From positions 1-54,507 of the forward strand of contig JBJXFG010000049.1 in the NCBI GenBank assembly GCA_046154665.1: 54,507 nt of DNA, read 5' to 3'. The stretch comes from JAFLCM01 sp046154665. Its GTDB lineage: Bacteria > Planctomycetota > Phycisphaerae > Phycisphaerales > UBA1924. This document shows, piece by piece, positions 1 to 6,395 of the stretch. Under the pieces are notes generated by a model. The model was not told where the DNA came from. It was given only the letters and a program-made list of their open reading frames with translations, and made no database searches. Within the stretch, counting starts at the first letter, position 1; every line of letters begins with the position of its first letter. A program made the translations under genes and the position numbers.

Positions 1-1
1 C

Positions 2-1420
2 GAACCGCCGAACTCTCGCGGCGCTCTCGCTCCGATCTCTCTGCCTTCCTCCGCGCCCTCCGCGATCTCCGCGTTGAAAATGACCGCGCCGAAGCAGGTC
101 GCGCTGCAGGGCAGCGCGTCGCGGCGCAGCGCCACCCTCGCCGCCGCGGCGGATTCGCTGGAGATGCTCGATCTTTCCCGCTCGATCTCGGCGAGCGACC
201 ACAACGGTTCCGCGTATGTTCGCATCACGCGCGGGTGTAATAAGTTCTGCACCTACTGCGTGGTGCCGCACACCCGCGGGGCCGAGGTGCACCGCCCGCC
301 CGACCACATCGTTGATGAGTGCAAGCGGCTCGCTGACGCCGGGGTGCTCGAGATCACCCTGCTCGGGCAGACGGTGAACCACTACCGCTTCGAGCACGGC
401 GCCGCCGTCACGCTGAGCGGGGTGACGCAGCCGCAGAAGGGGCGCTCGTACGCGGGGGGCCACCAGCGGGACCCGTTCGCCGGCGAGCACGTCACCACTT
501 TCGCCGACCTGCTGCGTCGTATTCACGACGAGGTGCCCGGCGTGCAGCGCCTGCGGTTCGTCACCAGCTACCCGCGCGATTTCGGCGACGACGTGCTCGA
601 AGTCATCCGCGATTCGCCGCGCATCTGCCGATACCTGCACGTGCCGGCGCAGTCCGGCAGCGACCGCATGCTGACCGCGATGAACCGCGGCTACAGCGTG
701 TCGCAGTACCTCGAGTTCATCGACCGTGCCCGCGCGATCCTGCACCAGCCCGAGATCAACCGCCCGCTCACCATCGCCGGCGACATCATCGCGGGTTTCT
801 GCGGCGAGACCGAGGACGACCACCTCGCCACCGCCGAGTTGTTGCGTCGCGCTCGATACAAGAACTGCTTCATTTTTAAGTATTCCCCGCGCCCCGGGAC
901 CACGGCGTATGACCGCCTGCCCGACGATGTACCCGAGGCCGTCAAACGCCGGCGCGTGAACGAGTTGCTGGCGCTGCAGCAGGAAATCTCGGACGAAATC
1001 TGCCGCGAGCACATCGGGCAGACGCTCGGCGTGTTCGTGACCGGCCTGAGCGCCCGCGCGGCCAAGGCCGCCAAGCGGCGCGAGAAGGCCCACGCCGCGC
1101 ACGAGCACCACCAGCACGCCTCGGGCGTCGCGCTCACCATCGGCGGGCGAGCCGCGGCGGGCGAAGAGACGACCGACCCCTCAAACGCTTGCACCATCGA
1201 GGCCTCGCACGTCTTCGAGGACGGCTCTTCGGGCGCGACCGCGTACGCCGCCGACGCCCCGCGCGGCCCGGTGCAACTCAGCGGTCGCACCGACGGCGAT
1301 CTCATCGTCGTCTTCGACTGCCCCGAAGGTGCTTCCCCCGACGACCTCATCGGAAAGATTGTGCGTGCGAGGATCGTCGAAGCGAACCAGCTCACGATGA
1401 CCGGCCGGCTCGAACTGTGA
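2..1420 (+). CDS. miaB: tRNA-2-methylthio-N6-dimethylallyladenosine synthase (MiaB family), 5' partial
   Basis: Radical-SAM methylthiotransferase that adds a methylthio group to i6A37 of tRNA. The frame is open to the left edge, so the gene is cut and its N-terminal MTTase domain lies outside; the TTG at 74 is only the first start codon inside the window. Counting from 74, the radical-SAM cysteines are C55, C59 and C62 in RGCNKFCTYC, followed by VVPHTRG, the LGQTVNHY strand and the LHVPAQSGSD motif, all typical of MiaB. The C-terminal TRAM domain is interrupted by about 70 residues of low-complexity sequence (AKAAKRREKAHAAHEHH onward) before it resumes near GRTDGDLIVVF. The stretch just before the SAM domain (about 41-80) resembles a dispersed extragenic repeat rather than conserved MiaB sequence. 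Its stop faces nuoA across a palindromic repeat. Confidence 0.9.
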   Translation, partial: EPPNSRGALAPISLPSSAPSAISALKMTAPKQVALQGSASRRSATLAAAADSLEMLDLSRSISASDHNGSAYVRITRGCNKFCTYCVVPHTRGAEVHRPPDHIVDECKRLADAGVLEITLLGQTVNHYRFEHGAAVTLSGVTQPQKGRSYAGGHQRDPFAGEHVTTFADLLRRIHDEVPGVQRLRFVTSYPRDFGDDVLEVIRDSPRICRYLHVPAQSGSDRMLTAMNRGYSVSQYLEFIDRARAILHQPEINRPLTIAGDIIAGFCGETEDDHLATAELLRRARYKNCFIFKYSPRPGTTAYDRLPDDVPEAVKRRRVNELLALQQEISDEICREHIGQTLGVFVTGLSARAAKAAKRREKAHAAHEHHQHASGVALTIGGRAAAGEETTDPSNACTIEASHVFEDGSSGATAYAADAPRGPVQLSGRTDGDLIVVFDCPEGASPDDLIGKIVRARIVEANQLTMTGRLEL

Positions 1421-1442
1421 AGCGGAGCACCGTCTCTGGATC

Positions 1443-1579
1443 ATCCGAACCCCGAGCGCAAGCTCGGGGCCAGTCTTCATTCCCCCCACATTCCCGGGAG
1501 CGGAATGGATGCCCGCGGTGCGCTGCTTCGGGTGGGAGCTGGAGGAACTTGGCCCTGAGCTCGCGCTCAGGGCTCGGAT
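1443..1579. repeat. GAGC-class double-hairpin inverted repeat, copy a
   Basis: Two perfect 8-bp hairpins lie in mirror orientation: CCCCGAGC-gcaa-GCTCGGGG at 1450-1469 and CCCTGAGC-tcgc-GCTCAGGG at 1553-1572. The outer arms (1443-1471 and 1551-1579) also pair with each other over about 29 nt with four mismatches or wobbles. It fills the gap between the convergent miaB and nuoA genes, so a terminator role is possible, but no T-run follows. Confidence 0.75.
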
Positions 1580-1596
1580 AGATGCCGCGTCCCGGC

Positions 1597-2019
1597 TCAA
1601 TCAAACCGGAAAATCCCCTTCCGGAACCCATAGACATACGCAACCACTGTCGTCCCCATGAAGAACAGCACGCGCCCGAGGAACACCGCGCCGTGCTCGC
1701 CCGTCGGGTCGATGTTGGCGAACGTCGTCGCCCAGGGGTAGAGGAAGATCACTTCCACGTCGAACACCAGGAACGTCATCGCGAGGATGTAGAACCGCAC
1801 GTTGAAGCGTTTGCGGGCCGTGCCGATCGGCGTCATGCCGGATTCGTACGTCTCGTCCTTCACGCTGCCGCTGCGCATCGGCCCCAGGAACCGCGTCAGC
1901 ACGACGTTGGCGAAGGCGAAGGTGATCGCCATCACCAGCAGCACCACGATGGGGAAATAGTTCTCCATCGGCGTGGCGGCGAGCAGCGAAACCGGATTGA
2001 AGTGAGCGAGGTCGGTCAT
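1597..2019 (-). CDS. nuoA: NADH-quinone oxidoreductase subunit A
   Basis: Small membrane subunit of respiratory complex I. The 140-residue protein has the three expected transmembrane helices (about 20-40, 80-105, 110-130), the conserved YESGMTPIGTARKRFNVRFYI loop region and the LVFDVEVIFLYPWA segment that mark NuoA/NdhC. The length is slightly above the usual 120-ish residues because of a longer N-terminus. No other nuo gene is beside it: it lies alone, convergent with miaB, with a lipoprotein operon upstream on the same strand. Whether the rest of complex I is elsewhere on the chromosome cannot be seen here. Confidence 0.93.
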   Translation of the reverse strand: MTDLAHFNPVSLLAATPMENYFPIVVLLVMAITFAFANVVLTRFLGPMRSGSVKDETYESGMTPIGTARKRFNVRFYILAMTFLVFDVEVIFLYPWATTFANIDPTGEHGAVFLGRVLFFMGTTVVAYVYGFRKGIFRFD

Positions 2020-2128
2020 GCGGGGCCATGGTAGCCGGTCGACGCAGGTTGGGGTGGGTCAAGGCTCCAAACGCGATTGCCAACAGCAAGGCCGCTCGCG
2101 GACGACGCAACGCGAACCCTCCGACGCC

Positions 2129-2701
2129 TCAGTGTGCCGCCGGCTGAGCGGCCCGGAAACGCAGGTTGCCGAACCTCGATGCTCTCTCCTCCGGCGTGGC
2201 CCGATCGCACAGCAGCTTGATGGTGCGCCCGCCCACGACCTCGCCGTCGTGGAGGTACATCCAGTCGCTGATCTCGTCCAACTGGACACGGACCTTGTCA
2301 TCGATTTTGAGATCGGGGACTTTGACGGGGTCGTTGCCGATTACGCCGACAAACTGGTTGTTCTCGATGCCCTGGACTTCGATCCAGATGCGCTCGCTGC
2401 CGCCGTCGGGCGTGTCGTAGCGCTGCTTGACGCTGAATGACCCGCAGGCCACGCATGGGTCGTTGAATGCAGTGATGAACTCCGCGACAGTGCGGCGCGA
2501 CTCGGCGATCGCGGCATTCATCTCGGCGTCTTCGTCTTTCACGAACACCACGCCCGACTCCGGATCGACGTCCAGCGGCGTGGGTTGAGTGGGCGATGCC
2601 GAGTCTGGGGGCGGCTTCAAGTTGAATCGCAGCCATCCATAGCCAGCGGCACCGCCGATGAGCAGCGTCACGATCACAATCGGGAGGAACTTCTTCACCA
2701 T
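2129..2701 (-). CDS. DUF2314 domain protein with N-terminal membrane anchor
   Basis: The start is taken at the ATG at 2701 (MVKKFLPIVIVTLLIGG), which puts a single hydrophobic anchor at residues 5-22. The remaining ~165 residues match the DUF2314 pattern: DAEMNAAIAESRRTVAEF, then WIEVQ, VGVIGNDPV and KIDDKVRVQLDEISDWMYL. DUF2314 proteins have no established biochemical role; some belong to polymorphic-toxin immunity families. The upstream lipoprotein gene ends 43 nt before this start, so the two probably share a transcript. A longer reading from 2767 would run into the upstream coding end and is less likely. Confidence 0.75.
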   Translation of the reverse strand: MVKKFLPIVIVTLLIGGAAGYGWLRFNLKPPPDSASPTQPTPLDVDPESGVVFVKDEDAEMNAAIAESRRTVAEFITAFNDPCVACGSFSVKQRYDTPDGGSERIWIEVQGIENNQFVGVIGNDPVKVPDLKIDDKVRVQLDEISDWMYLHDGEVVGGRTIKLLCDRATPEERASRFGNLRFRAAQPAAH

Positions 2702-2744
2702 GTTCGAAACCGGGCTCTCGGCGCGGGAACGCCGCTTCGCTCGC

Positions 2745-3509
2745 TCACATCCTCGGCCCGTACTCACTCACGATCCGTTTCCACGTCTCCTTCGCCTGCT
2801 CCACCATCTCCTTGAACGCCTTCGACTCAGCCCGGCGGCGGGTTTGGTCGGTGGCGTCTTTGGTCGTCCAGAGATTGGCGAGCTGGTCGTCGTCGGCACT
2901 TGCCTCGACCAGGCCGTAGATGTAGCCGGTGCGGGTGTCGATGAACGCGCCGCTGCACGTGGTGCTCACGCGGGCCTGCTCGGCAGGGAACAGCCCCAGC
3001 GTGATCGAGCCGAGGAACGGGACCTTCGTCTCGCTGCCGAAGCGCGTGTCAAACGTGTAGAGGAAGAGGATGTCAGCGTGGATGTCCGCCGCCGAGGCGC
3101 GGAGGTCCCGGTTGTCGGTGATGGCCACGGGCATCACGAGGCGATTGAGCATGGCGATATCGCGCAGGCCGGGGAGGTTGCGGAGCGTGGCCATGTCGAC
3201 GCTGTTTTCGACGTCGCGTTTGCTGATGATGCTGAACTCGCCGCGCGTGACGATGTCGTTCGGGTTGAGCGAGTAGGAGCGGTAGCGCCCGTCCTGGACT
3301 CGGACGACGGCGACGACGGCGGGGAAAGACGCCGCGGGCTTGCGGTTCATGCGTTCGCGGATGCCGCCGTCGGTGAGGGCGTCGGCGTGCTGGGCGGTGA
3401 TGCCCAGAGCGCGGAAGTCGGCGGGGCCGCCGGGGGTGGTGTACTGGGCTCGGCAGCCGCCGAGAAGAGCAGCGAACGCGGCGAGAAACACGGTTCCGAT
3501 CACTCGCAT
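2745..3509 (-). CDS. Putative lipoprotein of unknown function
   Basis: 254 residues starting MRVIGTVFLAAFAALLGGC, a lipobox (LGGC) signal peptide, so it is probably exported and lipid-anchored. The start at 3509 is supported by GGAGG seven bases upstream; the long in-frame extension to 3707 is a shadow of the XRE gene. The body contains an alternating beta-strand-like segment (LFLYTFDTRFGSETKVPFLG, then CSGAFIDTRTGYIYGLVEA) and ends in a charged helix. A resemblance to Curli/LpoB-like outer-membrane lipoproteins that compare strands of this type was considered but cannot be confirmed by eye. It is followed by the DUF2314 gene. Confidence 0.75.
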   Translation of the reverse strand: MRVIGTVFLAAFAALLGGCRAQYTTPGGPADFRALGITAQHADALTDGGIRERMNRKPAASFPAVVAVVRVQDGRYRSYSLNPNDIVTRGEFSIISKRDVENSVDMATLRNLPGLRDIAMLNRLVMPVAITDNRDLRASAADIHADILFLYTFDTRFGSETKVPFLGSITLGLFPAEQARVSTTCSGAFIDTRTGYIYGLVEASADDDQLANLWTTKDATDQTRRRAESKAFKEMVEQAKETWKRIVSEYGPRM

Positions 3510-3543
3510 GGCGAACCTCCGGGGGATGAAGTTTCCGATCCGC

Positions 3544-3798
3544 TCAGAGTGTAGCGGCGGGTTCCGGCGGCAAGGGCTGGGCCGGGTCAAACTGGAACAC
3601 CTGTTCGAGCGGCGTGCCGAAGGCGCGGGCGATCTCGAACGCAACCTCGAGGGACGGGCTGTACTTCCCGCCCTCGATGGCGTTGATCGTCTGGCGGCTG
3701 ACCCCAACGCGGTCGGCGAGTTGTTGCTGGGTCATCTCGCCGTGGTCGAATCGGAGGCGCCGGATGCGGTTGGTGACGACGAAACGGGGCTGCGACAT
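3544..3798 (-). CDS. XRE/Cro-family helix-turn-helix transcriptional regulator
   Basis: Compact 84-residue DNA-binding protein. The HTH runs from about residue 20 to 65: MTQQQLADRVGVSRQTINAIEGGKYSPSLEVAFEIARAF. It has the typical small stand-alone layout with a short N-terminal RNRIRRLR-like segment. The start at ATG 3798 lies 2 bases after the stop of the membrane-protein gene 3801-4220, so the two are cotranscribed. Such small regulators commonly control a neighbouring membrane protein and themselves. The A+T-rich promoter region at 4266-4340 carries GTCAAA inverted repeats that are plausible operators (inference). Confidence 0.9.
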   Translation of the reverse strand: MSQPRFVVTNRIRRLRFDHGEMTQQQLADRVGVSRQTINAIEGGKYSPSLEVAFEIARAFGTPLEQVFQFDPAQPLPPEPAATL

Positions 3799-3800
3799 GG

Positions 3801-4220
3801 TCACACCCCCCGCCGGTAGTACACCAGTTGCAGTACATAGCCCATGAGCTCTGAGACGCACAACGAGATCAGCAGCGTGTGGACGGCCCACACCGGCTCG
3901 GCACCGAGCGCCATCCCGGTGACCGCTGACAACATCCCGACCGCCGCAACCCACGACGAGCCGTACTCGGCCTTCCACGCGATCAGCCGATCGCGTTCGT
4001 CGCGGCCTTCAGGCTTGGAACTCACCGCGGCCACGACATGCCCGACCACCAGCACCACCACCATCGCAATGGAGGCCGGGATGAACAGCGCGGCGTGCGC
4101 GGGGACCGACGTCACCCCGGTAGCGAGCAGCCGACCGGCGACGACGAGATAAAACGCCAGACCCACCAGCACGGCGATGAGTTGGATCCAGACACTCTTC
4201 TCCTCAAACGATGGGGCCAT
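3801..4220 (-). CDS. Small integral membrane protein paired with an XRE regulator
   Basis: 139 residues with four predicted membrane helices: about 14-32, 43-65, 88-107 and 111-131. A charged loop (SKPEGRDERDRLIAWKAEYGSSW) lies between helices 2 and 3. The start at 4220 is fixed by AAGGAG six bases upstream. The charged loop with an ERD-I-K pattern resembles small membrane proteins (DUF2178-like) that are often encoded with stand-alone XRE regulators; that is a family-level guess. It is first in a two-gene operon with the regulator 2 bases downstream. The biochemical role is unknown. Confidence 0.82.
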   Translation of the reverse strand: MAPSFEEKSVWIQLIAVLVGLAFYLVVAGRLLATGVTSVPAHAALFIPASIAMVVVLVVGHVVAAVSSKPEGRDERDRLIAWKAEYGSSWVAAVGMLSAVTGMALGAEPVWAVHTLLISLCVSELMGYVLQLVYYRRGV

Positions 4221-4269
4221 GGTTTCTCCTTGGGGCGGCTTCGGTGTCGGGACTCGGGCGGCGAAGAAG

Positions 4270-4335
4270 TTTGACATCATTGACATGGAGTCAAATATAC
4301 ACGACAACAATCGCGCGTCAAATATGATTGACATG
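4270..4335. promoter_or_regulatory. Repeated GTCAAA/TTGACAT operator-like elements
   Basis: Within about 65 A+T-rich bases there are two inverted repeats, TTTGAC (4270-4275)/GTCAAA (4290-4295) and GTCAA (4317-4321)/TTGAC (4328-4332), plus direct copies of TTGACATG (4280 and 4328) and TCAAATAT (4291 and 4318). They overlap the candidate promoter of the XRE operon and lie between divergent genes. Autoregulation by the XRE protein is the simplest reading (inference). Confidence 0.5.
4294..4321 (-). promoter_or_regulatory. Candidate sigma70-type promoter for the membrane-protein/XRE operon
   Basis: On the minus strand TTGACG (4316-4321) is followed after 16 bases by TATATT (4294-4299), near-consensus -35 and -10 boxes. 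This is unusual in DNA of this G+C. The predicted start falls about 65 bases upstream of the ATG at 4220. Confidence 0.55.
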
Positions 4336-4394
4336 AAATCGAAAAACATCGACATCAAGGGAGAATCAGGCCGAAAACGCACCGTTTCTGAATC

Positions 4395-4410
4395 AGTAAA
4401 CCGGTTTACT
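4395..4410. promoter_or_regulatory. 16-bp perfect palindrome resembling a LacI/GalR-family operator
   Basis: AGTAAACCGGTTTACT is a perfect palindrome with the central CG flanked by AAAC/GTTT that is typical of LacI/GalR-family operators. It ends 29 bases before the ATG of the BtpA-family gene at 4440, a position suited to repression. No LacI-type gene is in the window. Confidence 0.6.
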
Positions 4411-4439
4411 CGAGGCGCCGCATCGAGTATCCTGCCACC

Positions 4440-5252
4440 ATGGCCCTCGGCGTGGACATCTTCGGGACTCCCAAGGCGCTGGTGGGGATGGTGCATGTGC
4501 CGGCGTTGCCGGGGACCCCTCGGAACGAGCTTTCGGTGAGTCAGATCGCCGGACAGGCGGTCGAAGAGGCCTGGCTGCTGGCCGAGGCGGGGTTCGACGC
4601 CATCATCGTCGAGAACATGCACGACGCGCCGTACCTGGCCCGCGAGGTTGGGCCGGAGGTGGTGGCGGCGATGACCGTGGTGGGCGATGCGGTGCGCGAG
4701 GCGGTGTCGGTGCCTCTGGGGATTCAGATTCTCGCGGGGGCGAACCGGGCGGCGTTGGCGGTGGCCCACGCCGTGGGGGCGCAGTTCATCCGGGCCGAGG
4801 GGTTCGTGTTCGCGAGCGTGGCCGACGAGGGCCTCTTGGCGACGGCGGACGCCGGGCCGCTGCTGCGGTACCGCAAGGCGATCGGGGCCGAGGCGGTGCG
4901 GATCGTGGCGGACATCAAGAAGAAGCACTCGGCGCACGCGATCACTTCAGACGTCGACCTGCCCGAGACAGCACGGGCGGCGGAGTTCTTCGGCGCCGAC
5001 GGGGTGATCGTGACGGGCACGGCAACGGGGCGGCCCACCAGCGTCGACGATGTCCGCGGCGTGCGCTTCGCCACCAAGCTGGCGCTGTGCGTGGGCAGCG
5101 GCGCCACCCCGGACACGATGCGGGAGCTGTTCCAATACGCCGACGCCGTGATCGTGGGAAGCTGGTACAAGCAGCGCGGCGACTGGAAGAACCCGCCGGA
5201 CCCGGTGCGCGTCAAGGAACTCGTCCACGCGGCGAACCGGGCGCGGATGTGA
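4440..5252 (+). CDS. BtpA/SgcQ family TIM-barrel protein
   Basis: 270 residues matching the BtpA family throughout: KALVGMVHVPALPGTP at the start, GFDAIIVENMHDAPY, LGIQILAGANRAALAVAHAVGAQFIRAEGFVF, VRIVADIKKKHSAH and GVIVTGTATGRPT. Cyanobacterial BtpA was linked to photosystem I stability, while SgcQ lies in a sugar-uptake operon; the reaction is not established for the family. In a non-phototroph the sugar-related role is more likely, and the LacI-type palindrome just upstream supports this (inference). There is no clear Shine-Dalgarno sequence. The next gene is the transposase, across a REP-like hairpin. Confidence 0.88.
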   Translation: MALGVDIFGTPKALVGMVHVPALPGTPRNELSVSQIAGQAVEEAWLLAEAGFDAIIVENMHDAPYLAREVGPEVVAAMTVVGDAVREAVSVPLGIQILAGANRAALAVAHAVGAQFIRAEGFVFASVADEGLLATADAGPLLRYRKAIGAEAVRIVADIKKKHSAHAITSDVDLPETARAAEFFGADGVIVTGTATGRPTSVDDVRGVRFATKLALCVGSGATPDTMRELFQYADAVIVGSWYKQRGDWKNPPDPVRVKELVHAANRARM

Positions 5253-5358
5253 AGCGCAGCGCGACGAAGCGGCACCGGGTGGAGGGGGGGAGGATTGGAG
5301 GAGTGGAGGGGGCACCGAAACAGGATTGCGACGCCTTGCCGTTGAGTTGACGTCGTGC

Positions 5359-5386
5359 CACTGAAGTCGGTCCTCCGACTTCAGTG
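5359..5386. repeat. REP-like hairpin R1 upstream of the transposase
   Basis: CACTGAAGTCGG (5359-5370) and CCGACTTCAGTG (5375-5386) form a perfect 12-bp stem with a TCCT loop, preceded by CGTGC. The CGTGCCACTG 10-mer at 5354-5363 recurs at 31906-31915, and a TCCT-loop hairpin recurs at 28656-28671. Confidence 0.75.
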
Positions 5387-5487
5387 CTCGCCAACCCACG
5401 CCGCTTGGCGTGCGCCCGCACATCGGCCCAGTCGCGCACGCCTCGTACCCTGAATCCGTGGTCGACGGTTCCTCGATCCGCAAACGC

Positions 5488-6033
5488 ATGGCGCGCCACG
5501 ATTTCGACGGGCGCGCTCGGTTTCTCACGTTTTCATGCCAGAAGCGCCTCGCACTCTTCTCGAACCAACGAGTGTGCATGCTGTTTGTTGATGCGATGCT
5601 CCGCTCGAAGCGTGAACACGGGTACCGTTTGTTCGCATGGGTGGTCATGCCGGAGCACGTCCACCTGCTGGTCCAACCTCCCGCGCAGAAGCCGCTCGAG
5701 CCCGCGCTTCGCAGCATGAAGATGATCGTCTCGCGCCGCGCGCTGGCATGGTGGCGTGAACTGGGCACGCCGTTGCTGGAACGGCTGCGAACCAACGAGG
5801 GCGAGCCACGATTCTGGCAGGCCGGCGGCGGCTTCGATCGCAACGTGCGCAACCAAGCCGAACTCTCGCGTGCGATCCGGTACATCCACCGCAATCCGGT
5901 CGAACGCGGGCTCGTGAGCACGGCGGAAAGGTGGCGGTGGTCGAGCGTGCGCTGGTGGATGGGCCAGCGAGGGGGTGAAGTATCGTGCGACCCTGTGCCG
6001 GGGATCACGGATCAATGGCGCGGATTCGTTTGA
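5488..6033 (+). CDS. REP-associated tyrosine transposase (Y1/HUH, IS200-like)
   Basis: Single-strand HUH endonuclease of the RAYT type. Counted from ATG 5488 (181 residues), the metal-binding HUH motif is H57-V-H59 in WVVMPEHVHLLV and the likely nucleophile is Y132 in RYIHRNPVERGLV. RFWQAGGGFDRN and WRWSSVRWW are also typical of this group. An in-frame extension to GTG 5410 exists; ATG 5488 is preferred because family members begin near RHDxxGxARFLTFSC, but a start at GTG 5458 is possible. REP-like hairpins lie on both sides (5359-5386 and 6098-6130), the expected arrangement for a RAYT that moves or maintains REP elements. No terminal inverted repeats of a classical IS were found. Confidence 0.88.
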   Translation: MARHDFDGRARFLTFSCQKRLALFSNQRVCMLFVDAMLRSKREHGYRLFAWVVMPEHVHLLVQPPAQKPLEPALRSMKMIVSRRALAWWRELGTPLLERLRTNEGEPRFWQAGGGFDRNVRNQAELSRAIRYIHRNPVERGLVSTAERWRWSSVRWWMGQRGGEVSCDPVPGITDQWRGFV

Positions 6034-6097
6034 AGAAGCGGTCCCGACGGATCGTGGGTTGTGTCTGTTGGTCACCGACTTGGTGTTGTTGCACGCG

Positions 6098-6151
6098 GCA
6101 CTGAAGTCCCCAGAGCGGGACTTCAATGGCACGGCCGGACTTCAATGCCAC
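6098..6151. repeat. REP-like hairpin R2 downstream of the transposase, with an extra half-copy
   Basis: TGAAGTCCC (6102-6110) and GGGACTTCA (6117-6125) form a 9-bp stem around CAGAGC. The flanks GGCAC and ATGGC continue with one mismatch. A third half-copy, GGACTTCAATG, lies at 6138-6148. The GACTTCA core is shared with R1. The last codons of the gene 6123-6395 lie in this element. Confidence 0.7.
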
Positions 6152-6395
6152 CCCGCCGTGCCAGGGTTGCCGTTCCCGTCCTGGCTGTAGATTCGAACTG
6201 CCCGAAGAAATCCGCCGGCTTGAATCGAATGGTCGGCGGAGCGCCGGGCGCGGGGACGATGTCGTACCCGATTGGGTTGACGGCAACCCATGCGTTCGAG
6301 ACCCATTTTTCAACGAAGTAGTCGGCGCTCGCAGTTGAGGCCGCACTTAACGCCGTCACGGCTGTCAGCAGAATGGATCGACGGACTTTGTTCAT
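6123..6395 (-). CDS. Small secreted protein, possibly truncated by the REP element
   Basis: 90 residues with a signal peptide (MNKVRRSILLTAVTALSAASTASA). The mature part contains DYFVEKWVSNAWVAVNPIGYDIVPAPGAPPTIRFKPADFF and is otherwise unrecognised. The ATG at 6395 overlaps the stop of the SUMF1-like gene (ATGA) and has GAGGAG upstream, so the two are coupled. The final residues (ARRGGIEVRPCH) are encoded by the REP-like repeat, which suggests that the original 3' end was replaced or lost when the repeat arrived. Function unknown. Confidence 0.65.
   Translation of the reverse strand: MNKVRRSILLTAVTALSAASTASADYFVEKWVSNAWVAVNPIGYDIVPAPGAPPTIRFKPADFFGQFESTARTGTATLARRGGIEVRPCH

Noticed and set aside
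1443..1579. CRISPR-like repeat at 1443 and other palindromes
   Set aside because: Only single mirror-image pairs with no regular spacers, so no CRISPR array.
5359..6151. A complete IS200/IS605 element around the transposase
   Set aside because: Hairpins are REP-like and isolated copies occur elsewhere without a transposase; no tnpB, defined ends or target duplication were seen.
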